The notes below the pieces were generated by a model. It ran no database searches. It was not told the origin of the DNA and saw nothing but the letters and a program-made list of their open reading frames with translations. A stretch of DNA of 64,000 nt from Acidicapsa acidisoli (GTDB lineage Bacteria > Acidobacteriota > Terriglobia > Terriglobales > Acidobacteriaceae): contig NZ_JAGSYI010000003.1 of assembly GCF_025685625.1 (NCBI RefSeq), forward strand, positions 248,001-312,000, read 5' to 3'. How positions within the stretch are numbered: position 1 is the first letter of the stretch; the number at the start of each line of letters is the position of its first letter. Made by a program: the position numbers and the translations under genes. Below, piece after piece: positions 15,405 through 25,007 of the stretch.

Positions 15405-16624
15405 GGGCCAAGCCTGTGCGCCGCCACAATACTGTTGCCTTTGGGTTGGCGATGGGAACTCTTGCCCTAATCGGCTGCCGCCATCGCGATTTTCCTGAAT
15501 ACCCGGCAAATTATCGGGAATATGCCTACGTGACGAATGGCGGCAGCGACACCGTCTCTGTTTTCGATGTGGTCAATGTACGGCTGGACCGCGTGGTTCC
15601 AGTGGGACAGAACCCGACCGGGGTGATCGCAAACCCGAAGCGCAACGAAGTGTATGTCGTTAATTCAGGAGCTACCCCTGCAAATGGGGCTAACGGTTCT
15701 GTTTCCGTCATTGACGCGGAAAAGAACGCTGTCGTAGCTACCATTCCAGTGCATCGCCAGCCTTATTTTCTGGACGTCGATCCAGCGGGCGACCTGGCGT
15801 ATGTGGCGAACTCGGGGTCGAACTCGGTTTCGGTGATCGATCTGAAGACGCGCAGGGAGATTGCCGTGGCCGGAACCGGGGAAGGACCGGGCATGGCGCG
15901 AATCTCTCCCGATGGCAAATCCCTCATCGTGACGAATCGGCTTGGCAACAGCGTAAGCATCTTCAGTGCGGGCGGGCAGGATATTCCGCGCATTCGTAAA
16001 GTCATTGAGGGCTGCCCCGGCGCAACCGACGCCGTAATTTTGCCGGACTCAACCAAGGCTTTCGTGGCCTGTTCAGGCGGGCACCAGATCATGGCCATTG
16101 CGCTGGCGCGACCGGCCGAGGCGGGCGCCCCGGCACGAACTGATGCCCTGGAGGCTTTGCTGGACGTAGGTCGCTCGCCGGTGCATCTGGCGTTGAAGCC
16201 GGATGGTGGCGAGTTGTTTGTCTCCAATTTCGACTCGGACTCGATTTCCGAAGTCGTAACCGGCACCGATGAGGTCGGCGGGGCTTACCTGATGGGCTCG
16301 CACCCGGTGCGAGGCTTGGTGAGCTCGGACAATTCCCTGCTGTACGAGAGCAATTTTCGTTCGCAGGAGATCTCGGTCTACTCGATTGACGACGGCAAGC
16401 GCACGGCGTCGATTCATGTCGGCGACGGACCGGATGCGCTGGCGTTTTCCGCGACGGGAAATCTCCTCTTCGCCGTGGACGCGCTGTCTGGCGACGTAGC
16501 GGTGATTCGCACCAACAATAGTTCGACGACAGGAACAGGCCTCGTCCCACGATCCGTGTTTACACTGCTACCGACCGGACGAAGTCCGAACGCCATTGCT
16601 GAAAAAGCCTTCCGATTGCAGTAG
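15401..16624 (+). CDS. Exported lipoprotein with YVTN-type beta-propeller
   Basis: 407 residues from the GTG at 15401, which overlaps the aroF stop. The N-terminus is a lipoprotein signal: basic start (RAKPVRRHN), hydrophobic stretch and lipobox LIGC with Cys26. The rest is a seven-bladed propeller with repeated blades such as YVTNGGSDTVSVFDV, YVVNSG, YVANSGSNSVSVID and LIVTNRLGNSVSIFS. Such proteins bind ligands or surfaces in the envelope. The translational coupling with aroF is probably operon convenience rather than pathway sharing. Open frame upstream of 15401 lies inside aroF and is not coding here. Confidence 0.85.
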   Translation: MRAKPVRRHNTVAFGLAMGTLALIGCRHRDFPEYPANYREYAYVTNGGSDTVSVFDVVNVRLDRVVPVGQNPTGVIANPKRNEVYVVNSGATPANGANGSVSVIDAEKNAVVATIPVHRQPYFLDVDPAGDLAYVANSGSNSVSVIDLKTRREIAVAGTGEGPGMARISPDGKSLIVTNRLGNSVSIFSAGGQDIPRIRKVIEGCPGATDAVILPDSTKAFVACSGGHQIMAIALARPAEAGAPARTDALEALLDVGRSPVHLALKPDGGELFVSNFDSDSISEVVTGTDEVGGAYLMGSHPVRGLVSSDNSLLYESNFRSQEISVYSIDDGKRTASIHVGDGPDALAFSATGNLLFAVDALSGDVAVIRTNNSSTTGTGLVPRSVFTLLPTGRSPNAIAEKAFRLQ

Positions 16625-17031
16625 TCAAGTTGCCAGAGTCTGGGCGTCAGCCGCGAATGCTCCCGTAATTCAATCTAAGGTAGACGATTCGTGCGGATTC
16701 CCAGTCCGGGCTCGATCTGCGAAACTCGGGTGCATCGATTTACTAATTGAAGACCGGAAATCCTTTTCTTAAGAAAGCATTCACAAACTCTATTGGTTGC
16801 GAGTAAAATTCAACTGCGGATTCAAACGCTTGAATCGCGTTCGCTACCTCGCCCGACTCGAACGGCAGAGGATGCAAATAGAGTAATTTCATTCGGTGTA
16901 TCCCGGTGCTTCAAGGATTTTCTCCGCAGATTAATGCGCAATTGTTCGTGGAATAGCATAGGTATTTTCCATTACGCGAAGTTCGATACGCGAAAACATT
17001 GTGTACCATTTTATTGCCTTAGAGGTTCTGC
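16625..17031. other. Intergenic region ahead of the winged-helix gene
   Basis: About 400 bases, more AT-rich than its surroundings. A perfect 12-bp palindrome TTTCTTAAGAAA lies at 16765-16776. I see no gene or RNA; the promoter of the regulator at 17032 must lie here. Confidence 0.5.
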
Positions 17032-17355
17032 ATGAATGATGTGTCTCTCAGTGTCGCTGCCCCTCCCCACCAGATTGCGCTCTTTACCAATCATGCGCAT
17101 GTTCTGGTGCTCATCGCCCAACAACCCGATCTCCGAATGCGCGAGATCGCAGCCACCGTCGGAATTACGGAACGAGCGGTACAACGAATTGTCGACGATC
17201 TGACCGCAACCGGGTATGTCACCGTCAAGAAAGATGGCCGCCGGAACCGGTACGAGATATTGCACAACAGCCCGGTGCAACATCCAATTGCAAAGCATCG
17301 CAATATCGGGGAGTTGGTCCGATTCGTGTATCCGCAATTTGCAACTCAGAGTTAA
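17032..17355 (+). CDS. Winged-helix transcriptional regulator (MarR/ArsR-like)
   Basis: 107 residues with one winged helix-turn-helix (about 25-85): DLRMREIAATVGITERAVQR is the helix-turn-helix and ATGYVTVKKDGRRNRYEI the wing. GAGG precedes the ATG. There is no extra ligand domain. It stands alone in a gene-poor stretch, transcribed toward the convergent YihY gene. Target unknown. Confidence 0.82.
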   Translation: MNDVSLSVAAPPHQIALFTNHAHVLVLIAQQPDLRMREIAATVGITERAVQRIVDDLTATGYVTVKKDGRRNRYEILHNSPVQHPIAKHRNIGELVRFVYPQFATQS

Positions 17356-17489
17356 GCGAAATGATCGCGAAGTTTCACGGTTGACCAGATCTTGAGTTAC
17401 CGCTGGATTGCATAGCTCTTGTGGTTAAACCCTGACTCGAAGGTCATGACTCAAAAACTGACTCAAAGACGCTGGCGGTGGCATCTCTT

Positions 17490-18506
17490 TCAGGAAAAGC
17501 CACCGCCAGAAGCGTCGTGAGCTACCTGACTCCGAGAAACTCCCTTGCGGCTGTTATGGCGCATTGCGCTGAATTGCGCACCGGCAAACAGCAGCAATCC
17601 CGAGACATAGGCCCAAAGCAGCAGTCCGACGGAGACGGAAAACGGCCCGTAGAGGCCGCGAAGATCCAGCTTCGGCAAAAGCGCCACGAAGACATACTTG
17701 GCCGCCACCCAAAGCAGGCCTGTGACAATGGAAACGCGCAGCACCGGCCGGGGTGGCAACTTGCGATTGGGCAGAACCCAATAGATCGAAAAGAAAAGCA
17801 GAATGCTTGCTGCTGCGGTCGACAGAGCCAGCCACGACTCTTTCAGAGCCCGATAGGCGAAGTTGTCGACATGTCCGAAGAAGAGCATGTTCAGAATCGT
17901 GCGTTCGCCTGCATTGAGAAAGATGCAGGTCAGGCCGAGAACCACCATCCACAGCGCGAGGCCAAGCGCAATAAGCTGATTCATCAAGTAGTTACGGCTC
18001 TGTGCTACTCCCCAGGAGCGATTGAGCGCCACCTCGAGCGGCAGAAAAATGCCGGTGCATGAGACCAGAATCATGAGGAGAGAAAGTGCGCGGACGCCCG
18101 ATTTCGGAGCGACCGCAGCCAAGTGCGCTGCTACCCAATCCTGATTGGATGGCAGCAGATACTTGATGAAATCTCCGATGACATCCATCATCTCGTGGGA
18201 ATGGAAGACGCTGTTTGCGATCGTGTACAGCATCACGATGAAGGGGATGCAAGAAAGGATCGCATTCGCGGCAACACTGAAAGCGAAGGTATGCACCTCG
18301 CTATCCATCAGGTAGTGCAGCAGCACCTTTCCGTCCCGCTGCCATTGGAAGCCGTAGATGGGCAGAGGACCTTCGTCGACGGCCCGGGCAGGGGACGATT
18401 CCCCTGACTGCGGCACGGTCATTTCCGGGGATTGGGCAAGCCCCTCAGTCTCGGATGTTGAAATAGAGGACATATCGAACTCTAGTTTCGATGCTACCAG
18501 AGGCAT
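17490..18506 (-). CDS. YihY/BrkB-family inner-membrane protein
   Basis: Polytopic membrane protein with about six helices and the family signatures VHTFAFSVAANAILSCIPFI, LLPSNQDWV, GIFLPLEVALNRSWGV and LYGPFSVSVGLLLWAYVSGL. The start is uncertain: ATGs at 18506 and 18473 both lack a strong ribosome-binding site, and the frame remains open to 18731. I chose 18506, giving about 338 residues. The N-terminal soluble part is rich in Ser and Glu. The molecular function of this family is unsettled (it was once called ribonuclease BN by mistake). Confidence 0.8.
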   Translation of the reverse strand: MPLVASKLEFDMSSISTSETEGLAQSPEMTVPQSGESSPARAVDEGPLPIYGFQWQRDGKVLLHYLMDSEVHTFAFSVAANAILSCIPFIVMLYTIANSVFHSHEMMDVIGDFIKYLLPSNQDWVAAHLAAVAPKSGVRALSLLMILVSCTGIFLPLEVALNRSWGVAQSRNYLMNQLIALGLALWMVVLGLTCIFLNAGERTILNMLFFGHVDNFAYRALKESWLALSTAAASILLFFSIYWVLPNRKLPPRPVLRVSIVTGLLWVAAKYVFVALLPKLDLRGLYGPFSVSVGLLLWAYVSGLLLFAGAQFSAMRHNSRKGVSRSQVAHDASGGGFS

Positions 18507-18833
18507 CGCGTTTGACCGCGTAAACACTGGGAAAGATGCAAATTCAAGGTAAGTGCGCCTTGAGAACGTGAGGTTTTTTCTTGCATTTTCGTCGGAATCC
18601 TGACATAACCAGAGCACAGTACCCCTTAGAGGCGGCGACGCCAGATTGCTGAATTGGTGAGCAGTCTCAAATTTATTGGACGCAGTGTCAGGTACATTCC
18701 GGGAGTCACTCCGAGCTGCCGCCGCGCCCAATAAGGGATCGACTGGTAGCTCTCGGTGTCTTGCAGGATAGTTGTCACCAAACGGTTTTCATCGGCAACG
18801 GACTCTTATCGGCAGTTCATGAGGAGTGTGGCA
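18507..18833. other. Divergent intergenic region between yihY and the cold shock gene
   Basis: About 330 bases. Part is an open extension of the YihY frame with no homology. The rest serves as leader of the cold shock gene. No clear promoter hexamers. Confidence 0.4.
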
Positions 18834-19040
18834 GTGAAGGAAAAAGGCATAGTGAAATGGTTCAACGGCGCAAAGGGATACGGATTCATACAGCGTTCCA
18901 CGGGCGAGGATGTCTTTGTGCATTTTTCTGCAATCCAGGCAGATGGATATCGTTCGCTGAATGAAGGCGAGGCGGTCGAGTTCGAGTTACAGCAGGGCCC
19001 CAAAGGGCTGAATGCAATTGAAGTAACTCGACCGGCATAA
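18834..19040 (+). CDS. Cold shock protein (CspA family)
   Basis: Single-stranded RNA/DNA-binding protein and RNA chaperone of the CspA family. From the GTG at 18834, with GAGGAG 7 bases upstream, it has 68 residues, the normal family length. RNP motifs are GAKGYGFIQ (RNP1) and DVFVHFSAI (RNP2). Upstream in-frame ATGs at 18819 and earlier would add a non-homologous N-terminus and place the ribosome-binding site inside the gene. Confidence 0.93.
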   Translation: MKEKGIVKWFNGAKGYGFIQRSTGEDVFVHFSAIQADGYRSLNEGEAVEFELQQGPKGLNAIEVTRPA

Positions 19041-19046
19041 ACCCGG

Positions 19047-20330
19047 TCAGGCCCTAACTTCCGGCCTTTCCTGTCTCTCGATTACCTCCAGCCGGCGAAG
19101 AGCCCAATCGGCAGCTTCCCGTAAGGCGGCTTGAGCCGGATTCGGAACCGGATCGGGAGCCGAACCATCGCCGGTTTCGCGGCTTGGCTTGGGTTCGGAC
19201 TTGGTTTCGGCTTCGGCGAGCGACCAGCGCTTCAGCCATGGCGCCCAGCGCGTCAGACCGCTGTTTCCCATGGCGATGGCGATGTTCCTGCGCAATCCCA
19301 GAAAACCAGCACGGCGGATTGGCGACCCGTTGAAGAGCCGCTCAAAATCCGCGTTCTCAAGGTCGGCCAGCCACGTCAGATCCGGATTGATAAGTTCCGG
19401 GCGAGGAGCGAGGTCCGGATTACCGAGAGTAATCGGGGCTTTTCGATTCCATGGGCAGACATCCTGGCAAATATCGCAGCCGAAGATCTGACGACCTATC
19501 CCGGCCTTCAGGTCTTCGGGAATCTCCCCGCGATGCTCGATGGTCAAGTAAGAGATGCAGCGAGTCGCATCCATCTGATATGGCTCGACGAGCGCCTGCG
19601 TAGGACAGGCGTCGAGGCAACGGCGGCAACTGCCGCAGCGGTCGGGGACGGTGAGCGCCGCTTCATCGGGCGGCAGTTCAAGCGCGGTCACGAGAACCGC
19701 CAGAAAATTCCAGCTCCCCAGCTTTGGGTGGATCAGGCAGGTATTTTTGCCGGTCCAGCCGAGGCCCGCAGCGCGGGCAACATTGCGCTCGACCACTGGA
19801 CCGGTATCCACATAGGCGCGGGATTCAAACTCGCCGAAGGCCGCGTGCAGCGCGGCGTCCAGTTCGCGCAGCCGTTTGAGCAGGACTTTGTGGTAATCGC
19901 TGGGCCGAACTACCCCTTTTTCATCCCGGCGGCTCGACCACGCATAGCGGGCGATCCAGCCGGCTTCCGGCGGCGCAGGCGCGGTGGAAAGTGGTGCATC
20001 GGCATGGTAGCTGGCCATGCACACGACAACCGAGCGGGCCCAGGGGAACGGCAGGTCGACCCGGCTGCGCAACGGCTCCCCGCTCTCGTTGCGCCGGGCA
20101 AGGTAAGCCATGCTCCCGGCACGGCCTTTTTCGAGGAATTCGGCGAATCGGGCCGCATCGCGCCCAGTTTCGGGGTAGGGCAGGCTGACGATGGCCGCCT
20201 CGGTGAATCCAGCACGCAGTGCGAGTTCGCGGACGGCCTTTTGCGAGGGCACTCGACCAGTCTCTGCAATCGCGAAGGATTCGCGATCCGGCGAGAAGGA
20301 AGTATTACGAATGGAACCTCGGGGGGGCAT
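19047..20330 (-). CDS. queG: Epoxyqueuosine reductase QueG
   Basis: Cobalamin- and iron-sulfur-dependent enzyme that reduces epoxyqueuosine to queuosine in the tRNA wobble position. The N-terminal domain shows FAEFLEKGRAGSMAYLARR and DTGPVVERNVARAAGLGWTG. Two 4Fe-4S motifs are intact: CGSCRRCLDACP and CDICQDVCPWN, with the outlying Cys in DATRCISYL. I chose the ATG at 20330 (428 residues); the frame stays open to 20438, but that part overlaps the opposite-strand STAS leader. The tail after LKRWSLAEAE is Pro/Glu-rich and longer than usual. Confidence 0.93.
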   Translation of the reverse strand: MPPRGSIRNTSFSPDRESFAIAETGRVPSQKAVRELALRAGFTEAAIVSLPYPETGRDAARFAEFLEKGRAGSMAYLARRNESGEPLRSRVDLPFPWARSVVVCMASYHADAPLSTAPAPPEAGWIARYAWSSRRDEKGVVRPSDYHKVLLKRLRELDAALHAAFGEFESRAYVDTGPVVERNVARAAGLGWTGKNTCLIHPKLGSWNFLAVLVTALELPPDEAALTVPDRCGSCRRCLDACPTQALVEPYQMDATRCISYLTIEHRGEIPEDLKAGIGRQIFGCDICQDVCPWNRKAPITLGNPDLAPRPELINPDLTWLADLENADFERLFNGSPIRRAGFLGLRRNIAIAMGNSGLTRWAPWLKRWSLAEAETKSEPKPSRETGDGSAPDPVPNPAQAALREAADWALRRLEVIERQERPEVRA

Positions 20331-20440
20331 CTTTGCGTATCCAATTCTCAAGACGGGTTCAGTAATCGGTGCAACATGGCAGAACGGCGTGGTCGATCTA
20401 CCGTAGCTATTTCCACCCAGGCCCGATCTGGAGGACATTT

Positions 20441-20803
20441 ATGAATGTATCGCCTTTTTTGAATATTTCCTCGGCTTCCAATTCCCCGGTCGTCGTGATT
20501 GCTGTGAATTGTGAGTTGGTGCGTGGTTCGGAAGCGTATGTGGTGGAGAAAGTACTGCCGCGTGTGAAGCAGGAATCTGTAGCGCTGGATCTTTCCGGTG
20601 TCGAACGAATTGACGCTGCGGGCATCGCCGCGCTGATTACGCTGTATTGCACATCGGTCGAAGCGAAAACGGACTTCTTCGTGGTCGACCCCTCGGCCCA
20701 CGTGCTGGAACTGCTGCGTATTGTCGGTCTGGACTCGATCCTGGTCGCCGTAGACAGGCGGCTCGGTGCGGAAAGGATTCTGGTGAACTGCGCCGCAGCC
20801 TGA
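20441..20803 (+). CDS. STAS-domain protein (anti-sigma factor antagonist-like)
   Basis: A 120-residue single STAS domain. GGAGG lies 6 bases before the ATG at 20441. The core motif ALDLSGVERIDAAGIAALIT resembles SpoIIAA-type antagonists, but the phosphorylatable Ser after the Asp is replaced (RIDAAG rather than xxDSSG), so switching by phosphorylation is doubtful. It converges on the VWA gene, leaving 8 bases. A partner kinase is not in the window. Confidence 0.82.
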   Translation: MNVSPFLNISSASNSPVVVIAVNCELVRGSEAYVVEKVLPRVKQESVALDLSGVERIDAAGIAALITLYCTSVEAKTDFFVVDPSAHVLELLRIVGLDSILVAVDRRLGAERILVNCAAA

Positions 20804-20811
20804 GACCGTGG

Positions 20812-21999
20812 CTAGTTCTGCGAGTAATACCCTTCGCGGGTGATCACCTGCAGCTTGTCATCCTTCGCCTTCAATGAGATTTTGTGAAATCCGTCGGAAT
20901 CGTCGCTGCTCGCAGGCTTATCCGGTGTGTAGGTGAGCAGGTATTGGCCGTGCAACTCTTCGCCGATCTGGGCGTAGATCTCATCGAAGCTGTCTTTCTT
21001 CTTAGCTTCGAAAAACAGGCCGCCTGTTCGGGTTGAGATTTGCTCCAGGATCTTCTTGCCGTCGACCTTGGGCTCGCTTGACCCCGGCCTCTGTCCACCC
21101 CGCCCACCTGGATAACCTCCGCCGCCCGGGTAGCCGCCACCGCCTGGATATCCCCCGCCCATGCCGCCGCGTCTTCCCGAGCCGGGAAATCCGCTGCCGT
21201 CGTGTTCCTCTTCCCCCTTGAAGTAAACGGTGTACACGGTGAGGTTCGCCTTTTCCGCAGCGTCAATGGCGTCGTTCAGCGATTCCTTGCTGCCGCGGTC
21301 AACGCCGTCTGAAAGCAGGATGACTGCTTTGCGGCCATGCTCCTTGAGCATTAACTCGTTGGATGCCAGATAGATGGCGTCGTACATCTGCGTACCGCCG
21401 CGCCTCCGGCTGCTTCCGCCTCTGCCGTTGTCTCCGCTGCCGCTCTGGCCACTGCTTTGGCCGTCGTCCCCGCCCGAGGAGTTTGAGCTACTCATATCGT
21501 CGAGTTCGTGATGCAGCTTGGATTTAGAGGCGGTGAAGTCCTGAAGCAGCTCAACTTCGTGATCGAAATGGAGAAGAAACGCCTTGTCGGCCGGCTGGGA
21601 AAGCATCTGATCGATGAATTTTCCGGTCGCCGTGCGCTCGTCGGGCAGTGCGTTTTGCTGGCTGCGGCTGGTGTCGACCAGCAAACCAAGACGGAAAGGC
21701 AAGTTCGTCTCGTGAGAAAAACTCTTGATCGTCTGCGGGTGGCTATCTTCCGTGAGGGTGAAATCTTCCTGTTTCAGATTAGGCACGACCTGGCCCTTCT
21801 TGTCCCGGACGGTCACTGGCAGGATGACCTCGTTGACCTGGACCTTCAATGTCGTAGATGGCGTCGCCGAGGTCTGGGTCGGAGTTTGGGCTGACGTCTG
21901 GGCCGGGCTGGACGCTTGCGGAGCAGCCGCGAACGCTACACCGAGCGAGACGGGCAGGAAAAGCAGGGCGGCAAGATGCGTCTTTGAAAGCGTAGTCAT
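20812..21999 (-). CDS. Exported VWFA-related acidobacterial-domain protein
   Basis: 395 residues with a signal peptide (LAALLFLPVSLGVAFAAA). An N-terminal beta-domain holds VILPVTVRDKKGQVVPNL and DFTLTEDS, the hallmark of this acidobacterial family. A von Willebrand A fold follows, with the metal site DTSRS and LLSDGVDRGS. The A domain is interrupted by two low-complexity inserts: a Ser/Gly/Asp stretch around 180-205 and three GGYPGG-type repeats around 285-310. It probably acts in surface or protein-protein binding. No operon partner is evident. Confidence 0.88.
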   Translation of the reverse strand: MTTLSKTHLAALLFLPVSLGVAFAAAPQASSPAQTSAQTPTQTSATPSTTLKVQVNEVILPVTVRDKKGQVVPNLKQEDFTLTEDSHPQTIKSFSHETNLPFRLGLLVDTSRSQQNALPDERTATGKFIDQMLSQPADKAFLLHFDHEVELLQDFTASKSKLHHELDDMSSSNSSGGDDGQSSGQSGSGDNGRGGSSRRRGGTQMYDAIYLASNELMLKEHGRKAVILLSDGVDRGSKESLNDAIDAAEKANLTVYTVYFKGEEEHDGSGFPGSGRRGGMGGGYPGGGGYPGGGGYPGGRGGQRPGSSEPKVDGKKILEQISTRTGGLFFEAKKKDSFDEIYAQIGEELHGQYLLTYTPDKPASSDDSDGFHKISLKAKDDKLQVITREGYYSQN

Positions 22000-22180
22000 A
22001 AGGTTGGATGAATCCAGTCAAATTCGGGATCGAGAAGCCTGACGGTTAGACGACGATGGGCCGATCTAGTTGACTCAATCGCCATCGAGAGCCGCAAAAA
22101 CGCGGGCTTCCCCTAATGAGAGTTTTGACGATACGCTTGCAGGGAATATCCGTAGCTTAAATTCTTCCCGGAGAACCCAG

Positions 22181-22758
22181 TTGGCCGTCTGGAATCGGTT
22201 CCGATCCGCGCTTATTATCGCTGCAATCCCCTTTGTACTAGCTCTCGCTTTTCTTCTCGGCTCCGTAGCCGCGCAAGCGGATGCTCCTCCTGCGCAGCTT
22301 GCCGGTAAGCAGTGCCTTCCGGTCTCCGAAGCGGAACAGGACCAACACCGCAATAAGGACATTTGTGTCGCGGCGCATGTTTACGATGTTGTGGAACTTA
22401 AAGACGGCACGCGCTTTCTGGATGTCTGCCCCGCCGACCTGCCTGACGATCAGTGCCGGTTCACGCTGGTGAGCATGAATGCAGACCGCGACGATGTCGG
22501 CGACCTGCGCAAGTATCGCGACCAGAACATCGCGCTGCGCGAGTCGTTCGTGTGACGCATGGGCGAATGGGCATTGTGATCAGCCATGTACGCCAGTTCA
22601 ACGGAGGACCGGAGAAGTTTCGGCCTAACCCCAAGCTGCTGCGCGACTTCAACGGCCAGTCGGATAGGATGCCGGTGCGCGATCCAAATCTGAACGCCGG
22701 GGGAAAGCACCGCAGCTTTATGAATACCGGCGACAAGGAGGCGCTTCCCAAGCGCTGA
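22181..22758 (+). pseudogene. Exported protein of unknown function, frameshifted
   Basis: A TTG start at 22181 with GGAG 7 bases upstream gives a signal-anchor (LIIAAIPFVLALAFLLGSVA) and a soluble region with CLPVSEAEQDQHRNKDICVA, KDGTRFLDVCPAD and YRDQNIALR. The frame then stops at 22555. The neighbouring frame carries a strongly ordered continuation, VVRVTHGRMGIVISH, QFNGGPEKFRPNPKLLRDFN and PNLNAGGKHRSFMN, to a stop at 22758. Restoring one G at about 22541 (CGCGAGTC to CGCGGAGTC) joins both parts as ALRGVVRVTHGRMG. So the gene lost a base, or the sequence has an error. Function unknown. Confidence 0.7.
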
Positions 22759-22764
22759 GCGGCG

Positions 22765-23991
22765 TCACTGCGGCTGTCCCCACATTTTCCCGGCGTGATC
22801 GCGAAGATCTTTGAGTGGATAAAGAGTTCCTCGCCACACGACTCCACCGCGCAGGAGAGCAAGTGTCATCGAGCGCAGCATGGCGAACAGAAACAGGCTC
22901 ACAGCCAACGGATACACGAGCACATACATTGCCGAAACGCGTGTGACCTTGCGGCTAACGATGTAGATTCCGGCGACGCAAGCGTAGAGAACGATGGCTG
23001 CTATACGCGACCAACCCCCAGTCCAGATTGCGACGATTGGGAAGACAATCTGAATGGCGAGTCCAAGACACGATAGCAGCGTCAGTCCGATCCCGTAGCG
23101 ATACAGGGCGAAGAGGTTTTTTTCGAGGTTTCGGACGACGCCCCAGGCTCCGTGCGACCAGCGGACGGAAGCGAGCCCCGCTCCAAGCGCGAATCTCTGG
23201 CGATACCCGGCCCGCTTGAGTTTCCAGCCAAATCTCAGGTCTTCGATTACCTCCATGCGCAGCGCAGCGAAACCGCCAAGCGCCTCATACGTGCTTCGCC
23301 GGACAAGGTTGAAAGCTCCCACGCCGATAAAATCACGCGCACTTGGATCAGCAACGCGCCAGGGGTGAAACGTCCACGTAGTAAGCGCGTGCATGGCTCC
23401 GTGCATCGCCGCTTCTCCATGAGAGGCCACGATCCAGTGGGGCATCAGCACTAGGTGGTCGGCCTGCTCCGCGAGCGCATTGCGCAGCGCCAGAGCTAAC
23501 GCCTCAGGCGCGAAGAGGACATCGCCGTCGGTGAAGAGAATCCAGTCCGATTGAGCAGCTTCGGCAGCCATCGCCAGGGCATGTGGTTTTCCAAGCCAGC
23601 CATGCGGAAGTTCCCGGACGCGCACGACCTGAAGAGTGTGAGCGGCTTGCTGACTCGCCTCAATACCCACTCTTTCCATGATTGCGCCGGTCCGGTCCGT
23701 GGAGCGATCATCGACCGCGATGATTTGCAGGCGAATTCCCCGAGAAGCGAGGAGCGAACGAAGAGTGGCCTCGATGCAATCCTCTTCGTTGCAGGCGGGA
23801 ACGATTACGGTCAGATCGGGGATGGAAGCCAAATCGACCGGCAGAGGGACAAGTTGCTCGATGGGAAGCTGTGTGAGATCGGTAAGACGGGGAGAATTGC
23901 GGACCCACTGAACGAGTTGCCAGAGCCATCCGAGGGCGAGCAGCCACACGGAAACGGGCAAAAACCAAGCCCAGATTGTCGAAAAAGTCAC
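22765..23991 (-). CDS. Membrane glycosyltransferase, family 2 (HpnB-like)
   Basis: 408 residues. An N-terminal helix is followed by a GT-A catalytic domain (about 60-300) and three C-terminal helices. Motifs: VIVPACNEEDCIEATL, VDDRSTDRTG, the metal-binding LFTDGDVLF and EDLRFGWKLKRAG. The end GGVVWRGTLYPL resembles hopanoid-associated glycosyltransferases, but no hopanoid genes are in the window, so the acceptor is open. The STN-domain gene lies 31 bases upstream on the same strand. Confidence 0.85.
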   Translation of the reverse strand: MTFSTIWAWFLPVSVWLLALGWLWQLVQWVRNSPRLTDLTQLPIEQLVPLPVDLASIPDLTVIVPACNEEDCIEATLRSLLASRGIRLQIIAVDDRSTDRTGAIMERVGIEASQQAAHTLQVVRVRELPHGWLGKPHALAMAAEAAQSDWILFTDGDVLFAPEALALALRNALAEQADHLVLMPHWIVASHGEAAMHGAMHALTTWTFHPWRVADPSARDFIGVGAFNLVRRSTYEALGGFAALRMEVIEDLRFGWKLKRAGYRQRFALGAGLASVRWSHGAWGVVRNLEKNLFALYRYGIGLTLLSCLGLAIQIVFPIVAIWTGGWSRIAAIVLYACVAGIYIVSRKVTRVSAMYVLVYPLAVSLFLFAMLRSMTLALLRGGVVWRGTLYPLKDLRDHAGKMWGQPQ

Positions 23992-24022
23992 AATTCGATT
24001 AGAGCACCCTCACGGGCATCAG

Positions 24023-24883
24023 CTAATCGTTGGGCGGCTGCGGCTGGGCCTGCGGATTTTGCTGAGGCTGTCCCGGCTGTTGTTGCGGCTGTCCTTGCTG
24101 CTGCTGAATCTGCTGTTGTTGCTGTTGTATCTGCAGCTGCCGCTGTTGCATCTCGTTCATAATCTGCTCGGGGCTGCGGCCTTGCCCCGGCTGTGCTGCG
24201 GGCGAGACCCCGAAAGGCCGGTGCGGAACGGGATTGGTTTGCTCGGGGGGTTCCGGATCTTCCTGCGCTTCGTCGTCTGCGTTCTGTCTCGTCGGATTGT
24301 CTGCGGCGGAAGGCTTGGGGGCGGAATTGGTTCTGACCGTCAGCACCAGTTCTCTGGGCGTTCCTTCGCCCTTGTCGCCAACCATCAGGACGTTGTAGCC
24401 GGTGCCGTCAAGGAGTTTGGCGAGAACTTCGCGCGCGGGGGCCGGTCCATAGCTTCCGTAGATACGCTCATCTGCCGCTTCGCCCTCCACCTTGACGCCA
24501 GTAGCCGTCGAGACGTCGCGCAGAATCTGCTGCAGGCTGGAGTTTGTGGCGGCAATACGGAGGTTGCGGCCATTCCAATCCACGGAGGCCTCTTGAGCCT
24601 TGTCGTTGACTGGCCAGTCCGGCGGCGGAGGTGGTGGAGGCGGAGGTGGTGTCTCAGCGACCGGGGACAATGCTTTAGCTTTCGCCGCGCGGCGATGCGC
24701 CGGATGCTTTGCGGAATTCGGGGTGATCTGGGAATGCTGTCCCTGAGCCTGTGCTGGCGGGGTGGTTCCATTTGCGCTGGCCTGCGCGCCTACGGCAATG
24801 GGCATAACAGCAGCGCATAACGCCGCAACAGATATCGTCCTTGCCGCCAATCCGGTATGCCGAAGAATGGAATCCAATGCCAT
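24023..24883 (-). CDS. Exported STN-like domain protein with Pro-rich linker and Gln-rich tail
   Basis: 286 residues from the ATG at 24883. The signal peptide is TISVAALCAAVMPIAVGAQA. A basic linker and a run of about ten Pro precede a secretin/TonB short N-terminal-like domain (about 120-195: NSSLQQILRDVSTATGV, YGSYGPAPAREVLAKLL). The last 50 residues are mostly Gln with Pro. STN domains sit in periplasmic parts of secretins and TonB receptors, but no barrel follows here, so it may be a free-standing partner. An open extension upstream of 24883 overlaps the opposite gene's leader and is not convincing. Confidence 0.72.
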   Translation of the reverse strand: MALDSILRHTGLAARTISVAALCAAVMPIAVGAQASANGTTPPAQAQGQHSQITPNSAKHPAHRRAAKAKALSPVAETPPPPPPPPPPDWPVNDKAQEASVDWNGRNLRIAATNSSLQQILRDVSTATGVKVEGEAADERIYGSYGPAPAREVLAKLLDGTGYNVLMVGDKGEGTPRELVLTVRTNSAPKPSAADNPTRQNADDEAQEDPEPPEQTNPVPHRPFGVSPAAQPGQGRSPEQIMNEMQQRQLQIQQQQQQIQQQQGQPQQQPGQPQQNPQAQPQPPND

Positions 24884-25007
24884 TGCAAACTTCCTGACCG
24901 ATTGCCCGCGTCCTGAAAACAGCCGCAGCACCCACTGTACTAGACTAGCAAGAGTTGGCCAACGCTCACAGCATGCCGGGGCTGAAGTCATGGCGGGAGT
25001 TGAACAA

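Noticed and set aside
19131-20444. A 437-codon plus-strand frame opposite queG
   Set aside because: The minus strand has both iron-sulfur motifs of QueG; the plus frame has none and is Gly/Arg-rich, typical of antisense reading.
24103-24160. CTG/TTG-rich tract as a microsatellite repeat
   Set aside because: It codes the Gln-rich tail of the STN-like protein on the minus strand, with varied codons, so it is protein low complexity rather than a DNA repeat.
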